From Bacteroidales bacterium UBA5266 (GTDB lineage: Bacteria; Bacteroidota; Bacteroidia; Bacteroidales; WCHB1-69), in contig DHTG01000009.1 of the NCBI GenBank assembly GCA_002411545.1, positions 11,249-22,732 of the forward strand: a stretch of DNA of 11,484 bases, read 5' to 3'. The notes under the pieces are model-generated. The model ran no database searches, was not told the origin of the DNA, and was given only the letters and a program-made list of their open reading frames with translations. Positions 1 to 6,923 of the stretch are shown here, in pieces. Made by a program: the position numbers and the translations under genes. Every line of letters starts with the position of its first letter. The stretch's first letter is position 1.

Positions 1-3000
1 AACGACTTTATCGCTTCGGCCGACATAAAAACTCCCATGGGTAACATAAGTTTGCACGATTGCTCCCTTAACACAAAAGCCGAAGATTTACACTACAAAG
101 GAAATTTTATCATTACTGATTTTCAACTTAATAAACTTATTGATTACAAAGACATCGGAGCTGTTACAGCCAGCGGATACGTGGATGGAAAGGCGCAAGA
201 TATCGAATCGGCTTTCGTAACGATCTCTTCCATCACATTCAAACAAAGCTTAGTTACCGACATCGAAATCAGTGGCAATTTTCATCAAAAACAGCTGTCA
301 TTCAGCCTTATTAGTGATGATAAGCTGTTGAAATCAGCCATTAATGGCATGATAAATTTTAATCGCGAAGAAACCGAATACACCTTGGCCGCAAATATAG
401 ACACACTTAATATCAGTAAATTAAATCTATTCCGCAGCGATTCGAATGCCATTGCTTCCGCAGCGGAGATAAAAATAGATTTAATCGGAAATAAACTCGA
501 AAACTTCAAGGGAAAAGTAGAAATCATAAATCTGTCTTATCAAGAAAACGACAAAACATTCCCTCTTGATGATATACGATTAAGTATTAATGCCTTTGAC
601 TCTACTTCCAAAGAAATTCATCTTAATTCCTCTTCCTTATCCATCCATGCCAAAGGAGATTTCACCTATGAAGATATAGTTCCTGTGGTTCAAAACGAAT
701 TACACAACTATTTACCCCACGCTATTCCCAAATCAAACAAAAGCATTCGGGATTCCATGCAAAACATCGATTTAGAAATAAATATGCTGGGTTCTATTCC
801 CCTCTTTGAACTCTATTTTCCTCAACTGGTAGCTAAAGAAGGATTACACCTGAAAACCAATATAAACTCACAAAGAAACTACCTAAAACTCTCGGCAAAC
901 ATTCCCTTATTGGTAGCGGGTCAACAAAAATTTCAATCTATCAACCTACAATCAAACAACATATCCGATCAATTATTTCTGAGCCTGGATTGTGATTCTT
1001 ATTGGATGTCGAACGACACTTTGCCTTTTTTGGAAAACATACACCTCCGCAGTAGAAGTAAAAACGACACCATCGCATTCACTGTTTTAGCCGGCAGAAA
1101 TACAAGCGGAACCATTAAAGACGTATTCTTTCAAGGGAATCTTGGATTTATGGACAAGAAAGAACTATTCTGCTACATTCACAAGGGATCCCTTGTCATA
1201 GATACGAGTAAGTATCTCTTGGACGATTTTAATTATGCTCACTTTAGTAAAGACAGCATTTATATAAAAAATCTCGGTTTTCGTGCCGAAAAAAAACGCA
1301 TCAACATACAAGGGGCGCTCTCCTCCCTACACAATACTACACTATATGCAAACTTCACCGACATTCCCTTGGAACAATTTGATGTACTCTTCAAAAAATT
1401 CATGATCGACTTAGGAGGGAATGCTACCGGTAAAGCTTCGATTATCAGCAATCAATTCGGATATAATGTCATTTCGAATTTCGAAGTCTTGCAATTCACT
1501 TTCAACCATGTGTTATTGGGTACTTTTCAAGGAAAAACCATATGGCATAACGACAACAAACGCTTATTGATCAATGCTTCGGTCATACCCGACCATTTCG
1601 AATCGCAAGACTTGAGTTTACATGTTTACGGTTATTTTGACCCTATCACAAAAACCATTGATTTAAATGGCGATATTCAAGAATTTAACATCAAAATTCT
1701 GGAACCTTACCTGGCATTCTTCAGCTCTAAAGTAGAAGGAATAGGCACCGGCTATCTGAGTTTTTCGGGACCGATAAAAAATCCTTCCTTGAGAGGAAAC
1801 ATTCATTTGGCAAACGGAGTATTAGGAATCGATTTTCTTCATACCGAATATTATCTCAATCATTGCAACATAGGTTTTATCGACACAGGTTTCATTTTCG
1901 AAAACATAAGGTTTGAAGATGTACATAAAAACCAGGGAACCGTAAACGGTATCATCACCCATGAATTTCTAAAAAAGTGGAAGGTGGATTTAGACATCAA
2001 CACCAATCGCATGTTAGTGTTAAACACCCAATCCAAAGACAATGATTTATTTTTCGGAAGAGCTTTTGCCAGCGGCGATGTTAGCATTAAAACCCAGGAT
2101 GAAGTTACTTGGATAACTACCCACATGAAAACGGAACGTCCAACCAACCTTACCGTTAAAATGGATTGGAACACTTCCGTCAAAGAAAACAAATTCATTG
2201 TTTTTGAAAAAGAAAATATCAGCATAAATCTTGCTGACACACAAGCCATAACAGCTCCAACAACCTCTTCATTAGGCGTATCCTTAGGCATTACCGCCAC
2301 TCCCGATGCTCATGTCAGAATAGAACTCGATCCATCCATCGGGGGTGTTATTTCAGGAACGGGAAGTGGGAGTTTGCGCTTGGATTTAACACCGGATGAT
2401 AAGTTTCAAATGTTTGGCACCTACATCCTAAATAACGGTTCTTTTGAATTGAATTTAGGAGATATTTTAGCCCGTAATTTTACCCTTGAAAAAGGAGGCA
2501 CCGTTACCTGGAACGGCGAACCGGCGGATGGTCAAATTGCGGTGAAAGCGGTATATCCTACCCGAGTTTCTATCAGTGAACTGTTGACCGATAATCAAAC
2601 AACGACAACCAATCGTCCCATACCCGTAAAGAGTATTTTGTATTTAAATGGCAATATTTTAAACCCTGAATTTAACTTTGGTATTGAATTGGCCGACGAC
2701 GTAGATGAAAACCTAAAAACATTGGTATTTAATGCTATCGACACTAGTGACCGCAAGGAAATGGTGAGTCAAACTTTTTCCGTTTTGTTATTAGGTCGAT
2801 TTGAAGCCAGCGACATCAACAACACTACCATGAATCTCGGTTTGGGCTATTCCCTGAGTGAATTGGCTTCGCATCATCTAAACAAATGGATGTCGACCAT
2901 TACCGAGAACGTCAATCTCGGCTTTTCTTACCGTCCCGGCGACGGGGGCGGTACCGCTGACGGATACAATGTTCAAGTATCTACCAATCTTTTAGATAAT

Positions 3001-3285
3001 CGTTTAGTCATACAAGGAAGTTTGGATATTTATGACGACCATAACCAAAGTGTACAAACCGACAAACAAGCCGTAGCCGGAAATGTGGTCGGAGATATCA
3101 TCGTTGAATACAAACTCACCAAAGACGGATCGCTGAGAATCAAAGCTTTTAACCTGGCCAATTATTACGACATCCTCCAATCATCCTCCATGGCCCCCTA
3201 CTCCCAAGGATTAGGCATCTCCTATATCAAACATTTTAATACCCTCAGAGAGTTATTTGTTTCAAAAAAGAAATGGTATAAATAA
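1..3285 (+). CDS. tamB: TamB family translocation/assembly module protein, 5'-partial
   Basis: C-terminal 1094 codons of a TamB (DUF490/TamB domain) protein, which in diderms is a long inner-membrane-anchored periplasmic beta-helical protein linked to outer-membrane protein assembly and lipid transport. The frame is open from base 1, so the first ATG (base 37) is probably not the true start; the N-terminal anchor lies off-window. Seen: long, low-complexity alternating beta-strand sequence throughout, then the conserved C-terminal domain. This starts near GIGTGYLSFSGPIKNPSLRG (bases about 1738-1797), continues through GSGSLRLDLTPDD and FELNLGDILARNFTLEKGG (about 2360-2500), and ends in a barrel-like tail with a terminal Lys after KKKWY. 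No internal stop or frameshift. It converges with the minus-strand LRR gene, 42 bases away. Bacteroidota TamB proteins are often about 1400-1700 residues, so several hundred residues are probably missing at the left edge. Family assignment is secure; the exact substrate is not known. Confidence 0.9.
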   Translation, partial: NDFIASADIKTPMGNISLHDCSLNTKAEDLHYKGNFIITDFQLNKLIDYKDIGAVTASGYVDGKAQDIESAFVTISSITFKQSLVTDIEISGNFHQKQLSFSLISDDKLLKSAINGMINFNREETEYTLAANIDTLNISKLNLFRSDSNAIASAAEIKIDLIGNKLENFKGKVEIINLSYQENDKTFPLDDIRLSINAFDSTSKEIHLNSSSLSIHAKGDFTYEDIVPVVQNELHNYLPHAIPKSNKSIRDSMQNIDLEINMLGSIPLFELYFPQLVAKEGLHLKTNINSQRNYLKLSANIPLLVAGQQKFQSINLQSNNISDQLFLSLDCDSYWMSNDTLPFLENIHLRSRSKNDTIAFTVLAGRNTSGTIKDVFFQGNLGFMDKKELFCYIHKGSLVIDTSKYLLDDFNYAHFSKDSIYIKNLGFRAEKKRINIQGALSSLHNTTLYANFTDIPLEQFDVLFKKFMIDLGGNATGKASIISNQFGYNVISNFEVLQFTFNHVLLGTFQGKTIWHNDNKRLLINASVIPDHFESQDLSLHVYGYFDPITKTIDLNGDIQEFNIKILEPYLAFFSSKVEGIGTGYLSFSGPIKNPSLRGNIHLANGVLGIDFLHTEYYLNHCNIGFIDTGFIFENIRFEDVHKNQGTVNGIITHEFLKKWKVDLDINTNRMLVLNTQSKDNDLFFGRAFASGDVSIKTQDEVTWITTHMKTERPTNLTVKMDWNTSVKENKFIVFEKENISINLADTQAITAPTTSSLGVSLGITATPDAHVRIELDPSIGGVISGTGSGSLRLDLTPDDKFQMFGTYILNNGSFELNLGDILARNFTLEKGGTVTWNGEPADGQIAVKAVYPTRVSISELLTDNQTTTTNRPIPVKSILYLNGNILNPEFNFGIELADDVDENLKTLVFNAIDTSDRKEMVSQTFSVLLLGRFEASDINNTTMNLGLGYSLSELASHHLNKWMSTITENVNLGFSYRPGDGGGTADGYNVQVSTNLLDNRLVIQGSLDIYDDHNQSVQTDKQAVAGNVVGDIIVEYKLTKDGSLRIKAFNLANYYDILQSSSMAPYSQGLGISYIKHFNTLRELFVSKKKWYK

Positions 3286-3306
3286 CATCTGTATTTATCA
3301 TAAAAT

Positions 3307-3352
3307 GAGATATACAAATTTCCTACGCTATCTCGATATTTGTATCTTTTTT
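3307..3352. terminator. Weak convergent terminator hairpin between tamB and the LRR gene
   Basis: The arms TACAAAT (3313-3319) and ATTTGTA (3338-3344) pair and extend by GA/TC (3309-3310 with 3345-3346) across a two-base bulge, followed on the plus strand by six T (3347-3352). An alternative stem GAGATA (3307-3312) with TATCTC (3329-3334) competes with it. The right arm lies inside the last codons of the minus-strand gene. The stem is AT-rich with a long loop, so this is a modest candidate for ending tamB transcription; the minus-direction T-tract is poor. Confidence 0.4.
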
Positions 3353-3915
3353 CTTATTATCCCTTTCTCCGTATAGATTTTCATAAAGTAAATCCCCCCA
3401 TGCAAAGCACTTACATCAATGCTTGCTTGATTTTGATTAACAACTTTATGCATAACCTCCTTTCCCGTTACATCATAGATTATCACCTCTTTGATGATAT
3501 AATTTCCATATTCCATACTTAATTGCGTAGCGGCGGGATTGGGGTAGACTATTAAAGTGTTACCTTCGTCCATGTCCACAATAGAATTAACATATTCGAA
3601 AATGGCTGTAAAAGAAGTATCGGCATGCACTTTTATTGTCCTCGGATTATCCGTATTCCCGTCATTCCATTTAAGAAAGCGATAATTTGTATCCGGAAGG
3701 GCAGTCAATGTTGCATTATTTTCTTCACAATCGACAGGCGTTGCCTTTACACGACCCCACACACTGTTATTTGATTGAACATTCACCGTAAAATCAAATA
3801 AAGCTTCCTCTATATGGGCAAACTTATTCCATAGGGTATCTGCTTCATACAATCCCTTGCTGTTGCACGGCACGTAAACCACTGTATTTTTTTTTGGTTG
3901 AAGAGGTGAATGCAC
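3328..3915 (-). pseudogene. 3' part of BspA-like LRR protein: InlB-like repeat and T9SS type A sorting tail, out of frame with its 5' part
   Basis: 195-codon frame that can only start at a GTG (3913-3915) lying inside the end of the upstream LRR frame. It has no signal peptide, so it is best read as the separated C-terminus of that gene. Seen, in fragment numbering: TVVYVPCNSKGLYEADTLW (about 11-29), the usual end-cap that follows the last LRR in Bacteroidota BspA proteins; a divergent InlB B-repeat-like segment (about 41-107) with LKWNDGNTDNPRTI and FTAIFE; then a type IX secretion tail (about 121-195) with VYPNP at 123-127, IIYDVTGKEV, and GGIYFMKIYTEKG. Such tails direct Por/T9SS export across the outer membrane and are normally cleaved. 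Cut off from a signal peptide, this piece would not be exported alone. One A fewer in the A9 run at 3887-3895 joins it to the LRR frame as a 595-residue protein. The stop is TAG at 3328-3330. Confidence 0.85.
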
Positions 3916-5116
3916 TGTTTAAAATAAAAGGAGGAGATATGGATTTAATAATTATCTCTTGTAAAGAAGAAGAATAAAAAGCAACTCCGCCTATATACTC
4001 TATGGAACTCCCAATAATAATTTTTTCTATTCCTGATCCCAAAAAAGCAGATTCTCCAATTGTCCTAATGGAATCGCCTATGCTAACCGAAGTAATATTT
4101 TTACAATCAGAAAACGCAAAAATCCCTATAAATCTTATTTTCTCCGGAATGTTTAAATGACCATGAAGTTTTTCACAACCTGAAAACGCTAAATTATCTA
4201 TTATTTCAATCGATTCGCCTATAATTAACGTCTCCAGATTAACACAATATCCAAAAGCAAGTTCGCCAATGTCTTTAACCGAATAACCGATTACAACCGA
4301 TCTTACATTCGAACATAAAGCAAATGCAGAAGGGTAAATTTTTAAGACCGCATCCGGAACTATCACCGTATCCAAGCCTTCACACGCATAAAAAGCTTCA
4401 TGTCCAATATATTTTAAAGCAATTGGAAATATCAATTTTCCTTTCAAACCCAAACAACCTTTAAAAGCTTCATCTTCTATGATAGTTATAGAATCCCCGA
4501 ATAAAACGGAGGTTACATTGTTACATTTATAAAACGCACCCGCCCGGATAATTTTTACCTGATTTGGGATAGTTACTTCTCCTCCTTTACCCGGGGGAAA
4601 CACACACAAGGTATCCATGCTATAATCGTATAAAATCCCATCCACCGATTTATAAAACCTATTCTGCTCCGCAACATCTATTGACAATAAACTCGTACAT
4701 TCCTGAAAGGGAAATAAGTATTTTATAGCTTCCACATTTTCGGGAATGGTAATGGAACTTAAGCCCGAACAACGTCCGAAGGCCCACTCAGCTATATATT
4801 TTAAGGTCGAAGGTAAATAAACAGTTGTTAATTTATCACATTCCCAAAAAGCAGCATAACCGATACCCTCAACCGTATAAGTTATATTTCCATAGGAAAC
4901 CGTATCGGGAATTGTCAAAACTCCTTGCGGAAAATTTGTATAAATAGGGTATTCATCATTTTGTGAAACCACTTCTACCGTATAAGGAGCAATGCTTGAA
5001 GTTATCTTATAATAAATAGTCTGTCCTTGATGTACCGCACTGAAATCATATGCTTGTATATGATTTATCAGAAACATCCCAATAACAATTAATAAAATAT
5101 GTCTCTTCGTTTTCAT
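3845..5116 (-). CDS. BspA-like leucine-rich repeat surface protein, 5' part, frameshifted before its sorting tail
   Basis: 423-codon frame with a signal peptide (KTKRH, then a hydrophobic stretch, likely cleavage after HIQA at residue 22). An N-terminal segment YDFSAVHQGQTIYYKITS typical of Bacteroidota BspA-like proteins follows, then about twelve LRR_5 repeats (residues about 82-397), each anchored on I-x-x-x-A-F followed by C/S-x-x-L/V. One repeat is replaced by the common insertion DGILYDYSMDTLCVFPPGK (about 159-177). BspA-type LRR proteins are surface or secreted proteins often tied to adhesion; the ligand here is unknown. After T407 the frame enters AAA AAA AAA and ends in 13 unrelated residues (YSGLRAVQQQGIV) and TGA, while the expected end-cap continues in another frame. 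The protein as read would reach the periplasm but lacks the T9SS tail. It starts 30 bases after the FISUMP gene, so the two are probably co-transcribed. There is no clear Shine-Dalgarno before the ATG at 5114-5116, as is usual in this phylum. Confidence 0.9.
   Translation of the reverse strand: MKTKRHILLIVIGMFLINHIQAYDFSAVHQGQTIYYKITSSIAPYTVEVVSQNDEYPIYTNFPQGVLTIPDTVSYGNITYTVEGIGYAAFWECDKLTTVYLPSTLKYIAEWAFGRCSGLSSITIPENVEAIKYLFPFQECTSLLSIDVAEQNRFYKSVDGILYDYSMDTLCVFPPGKGGEVTIPNQVKIIRAGAFYKCNNVTSVLFGDSITIIEDEAFKGCLGLKGKLIFPIALKYIGHEAFYACEGLDTVIVPDAVLKIYPSAFALCSNVRSVVIGYSVKDIGELAFGYCVNLETLIIGESIEIIDNLAFSGCEKLHGHLNIPEKIRFIGIFAFSDCKNITSVSIGDSIRTIGESAFLGSGIEKIIIGSSIEYIGGVAFYSSSLQEIIIKSISPPFILNSAFTSSTKKKYSGLRAVQQQGIV
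3887..3895 (-). other. A9 homopolymer at the frameshift point
   Basis: Nine T on the plus strand, read as nine A on the coding strand of the LRR gene. With nine A the frame reads T-K-K-K-Y-S-G and stops 13 codons later. With eight A it would read T-K-K-N-T-V-V-Y-V-P-C, continuing into the end-cap, InlB-like repeat and sorting tail. The site is thus a single-base indel candidate: real mutation, slippage-prone switch, or homopolymer sequencing error. Confidence 0.85.
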
Positions 5117-5146
5117 GGTATTAATATTAAATAAAAATATGATTGA

Positions 5147-6148
5147 TTAGGGTTCGTTAAACCATTTCATGGCACGAACATGTAATTGGTAATAAAATTG
5201 ATACTCCTGAAAATAAATCTCTCCGAAATATAAATAAAAGCTACAGGCAAAATAATAATTAAAGTCCCCATAAGGACCGGGCACTTCGGTCGATGTCCAA
5301 TAACCACTACTTTCAGGGCTCAAATAGTCGGTATTGAACAAAGTTCCACCTATTTTTATTAATACCACATTAAACAAATCCACGTTTACCAATACATTCA
5401 ACATTTCATATTTAGCCGGGAAATACCATCCTTCGCCTTTATCGGCACACCATTTGGCCGCTTCTATCCGTTCTTTAAACAAATACTGCGATGTATCGGA
5501 GCGTAATGCCATATGAATGGACGTATTTACCCGACCATCTACAGAGTCGAAAGCATAAGTAGGATATCCTATGGTAGCATACATTAATCCGAGATATTCA
5601 TCCGAACCATTTCCGGATTGATCGATAGAAATCATTTTTCCATAAATTCCATAAGGTTTTCCATTTTCATAAAACAACGTATCTGCAATCCAACAAACAA
5701 TCCCTTCCGCTTCGCCTTTGGTGTCATAATACACATCGCCTACACTATATCCCATAGGAAATTGGAAAACATAAACTTCATCATTCCCTTGTTGCACTGC
5801 CGTGAGTTGTTTTTGTCTTTTCTCTCCCTCATAGGTTGTGTAAGCTATATATTTCATAGTATCCCCGCTTACAAACATTTTGTCGGTATTTGCTTTTTGT
5901 GTTTGTTGAGGAAGACGCAACGGATTTGTATTTGTATAAACAATCTTAGCATAATCGCCTTTTTCTTTGGCCAATAATTTAATGCGTTGAATTCCTTGTG
6001 ATGATTTAACCTCCAAAACATACATTTGAACCACCTCAACGCCAATGGTAAATGCATGTATTCCTTCGGTCAAGGAACCGGCATACAGGGCATGTTTTCT
6101 TCCCTTAAGATCAAATAAGGTCAATACAATATAATCCTCGTGGATGAG
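5147..6148 (-). pseudogene. 3' part of secreted FISUMP/DUF1566-type protein, downstream of an in-frame stop
   Basis: Continues in the same frame as the 96-codon signal-peptide fragment upstream, separated from it only by TAA at 6149-6151. Read from 6148 it gives 333 residues; the first near-plausible restart is TTG at 6122-6124 (325 residues). The first about 55 residues (LTLFDLKGRK, GIHAFTI, MYVLEVKSSQGIQRIKLL) complete a sorting-tail-like beta sandwich begun in the upstream piece. A linker and strand-rich middle segment follow. The C-terminal FISUMP/DUF1566-like domain (about 125-322 from the TTG) has SVGDVYY, GKMISIDQS, DGRVNTSIHMALRSDTSQY, AAKWCADKGEGWYFPAKYE, SGYWTSTE and VRAMKWF. Such domains are common in Bacteroidota secreted proteins, but their function is not established. 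With no signal peptide of its own, a restarted product would stay in the cytoplasm. The stop is TAA at 5147-5149, 30 bases before the LRR gene. Confidence 0.8.
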
Positions 6149-6439
6149 TTACACCTTTACTTCTGTTGTTCCAAGAAACGGATTGGGCGTATTTTGAAAC
6201 AAACGATAGCCTGAATTTTCCGTTTGTACGACACCAACACTATTGACCATTTGCAATACCGTATCAGGATAATAAATCGTTTCTTCCCATCCACGCGTTA
6301 CATTTATCACTTTCACACTATCTAAAGCTTGAAAACTATTATCTTGCATTTTGGCCGTAAAACGCAAATTTACGTAATTCTGTGCCATACTTGCGTTTAT
6401 AGTGATTACTATGCTTAACAAATAAAAAATATATTTCAT
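6149..6439 (-). CDS. 5' part of secreted FISUMP/DUF1566-type protein, ended by premature TAA
   Basis: 96-codon frame with a clear signal peptide (MKYIFYLLSIVITINASMA, cleavage near residue 19-20). A segment typical of the N-terminus of Bacteroidota FISUMP proteins follows (FQALDSVKVINVTRGWEETI with YYPDTVL), then YRLFQNTPNPFLGTTEVKV, the start of a sorting-tail-like module. TAA follows exactly where the module's next strand should continue, and the same frame goes on without a shift for 333 more codons. A single-base change of the stop (for example CAA, Gln) would give one 430-residue protein. The piece alone is an unfinished domain and probably not a stable functional protein. The start ATG (6437-6439) has a weak AGGA about 7 bases upstream (sense strand), unusual among these genes. 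It is the first gene of the likely two-gene unit with the LRR gene. Confidence 0.75.
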   Translation of the reverse strand: MKYIFYLLSIVITINASMAQNYVNLRFTAKMQDNSFQALDSVKVINVTRGWEETIYYPDTVLQMVNSVGVVQTENSGYRLFQNTPNPFLGTTEVKV

Positions 6440-6514
6440 GCTAATTCCTATTTTTAATTTATTTTACAATCCCTTCATATATGAGTTCGATTGATAATTT
6501 GTTTATTAGAATAC

Positions 6515-6769
6515 TTATCTTTGTTTAATTATTTTTTTTCCCGGGCAAGCCCGCTTTATATAAGTCAATACTTCCCATACATAGTTAGCATTCAACTTAT
6601 GTATAAATAAAAAGCTATATACATAACTTAACATAATATTTCGATCTTTAAGGGAAGACAGTGTTACACAAAATAAGGATATCAATCGATACATTATATA
6701 GGGGAAAAGCATAATAATGTGCTTTTTACATAGGGATTTGCTTACTATTTTTACAAAAGCATTCATCAA
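6515..6769 (-). pseudogene. Possible remnant of an IS66-type transposase C-terminus
   Basis: 84-codon frame (TTG then ATG start) with no signal peptide or intact domain. Its C-terminal part resembles, by eye only, the end of IS66-family transposases: YVYSFLFIHKLNANYVW with EVLTYIK, then a Pro-Gly-Lys-Lys-Ile stretch, compared with the family pattern Y-S-hydrophobic...C-K-hydrophobic-N...P-hydrophobic-x-W-L-x-x-V-L-x-x-I...P. The expected upstream catalytic regions are absent from the window and no terminal inverted repeats were found. It could equally be a chance open frame in AT-rich DNA, or the leader of the downstream gene. Weak call. Confidence 0.25.
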
Positions 6770-6790
6770 TTACTCATATATTTTACAGTG

Positions 6791-6824
6791 CAAAGATACA
6801 TTATTTCATTAATGATTTCGCAAA
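6791..6824 (-). promoter_or_regulatory. Bacteroidota-type promoter (-33 TTTG / -7 TATCTTTG)
   Basis: On the minus strand TATCTTTG (6798 to 6791) matches the Bacteroidota -7 consensus TAnnTTTG exactly and is followed by CA. A TTTG (6824 to 6821) sits 22 bases upstream, within the spacing known for the -33 element. Transcription would begin near 6785 and run toward the FISUMP-like gene, giving a leader of about 345 bases. No better promoter was seen closer to that gene. In AT-rich DNA the -7 box alone can arise by chance; the pair is stronger. Confidence 0.5.
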
Positions 6825-6923
6825 ATCGTAAAATAATTTTCTATATTCTTATTCTTCAGAGAAATAATTTTCACAAATTCTAAAAATCTTCAAGGGATGG
6901 ATTTTCGAATGCTTTATTATGGC

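Larger units (their letters stand above)
6440..6923. other. 484-base AT-rich intergenic region
   Basis: Lies between the end of the CLC gene and the start of the FISUMP-like gene, both on the minus strand. It contains a promoter candidate at 6791-6824, a possible transposase remnant at 6515-6769, and a short GC-rich inverted repeat CGGGC-AA-GCCCG at 6542-6553 that stands out in the AT-rich surroundings but lacks a convincing T-tract in either direction. A weak stem (AAAATC with GATTTT, about 6881-6903) just past the CLC stop might help end that transcript. I see no RNA gene here. Confidence 0.5.

Noticed and set aside
1860..2300. 146-codon minus-strand open frame
   Set aside because: Lies wholly antisense to the conserved TamB C-terminal region, has no recognisable domain, and the plus-strand frame is clearly the gene.
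3880..3900. Programmed -1 ribosomal frameshift at A9 as the explanation for the LRR gene
   Set aside because: Joining the frames needs one base fewer between T407 and the end-cap (equivalent to +1 reading or -2), not the -1 slip classically favoured at A-rich heptamers. Indel, or polymerase slippage to A8, fits better.
3955..4870. Regular repeats that could suggest a CRISPR or tandem DNA array
   Set aside because: The periodicity is of about 23 codons at protein level (LRR_5 repeats); the DNA units are diverged and there are no constant repeats with unique spacers.
5618..5977. 119-codon plus-strand open frame
   Set aside because: Antisense to the FISUMP-like gene, whose frame carries recognisable motifs; no start context or domain for the antisense frame.
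6149..6151. Stop-codon recoding or an alternative genetic code to explain the in-frame TAA
   Set aside because: TAA ends tamB, gcvH and the CLC gene, TGA ends the lipoprotein gene, and TAG ends tsaC at their expected lengths. TAA also offers no selenocysteine or pyrrolysine route.
6542..6553. GC-rich inverted repeat as an intrinsic terminator
   Set aside because: The loop is only two bases (or four with a shorter stem). On the minus strand it is followed by an A run, and on the plus strand by CTTTATA, so neither direction has a proper T-tract.
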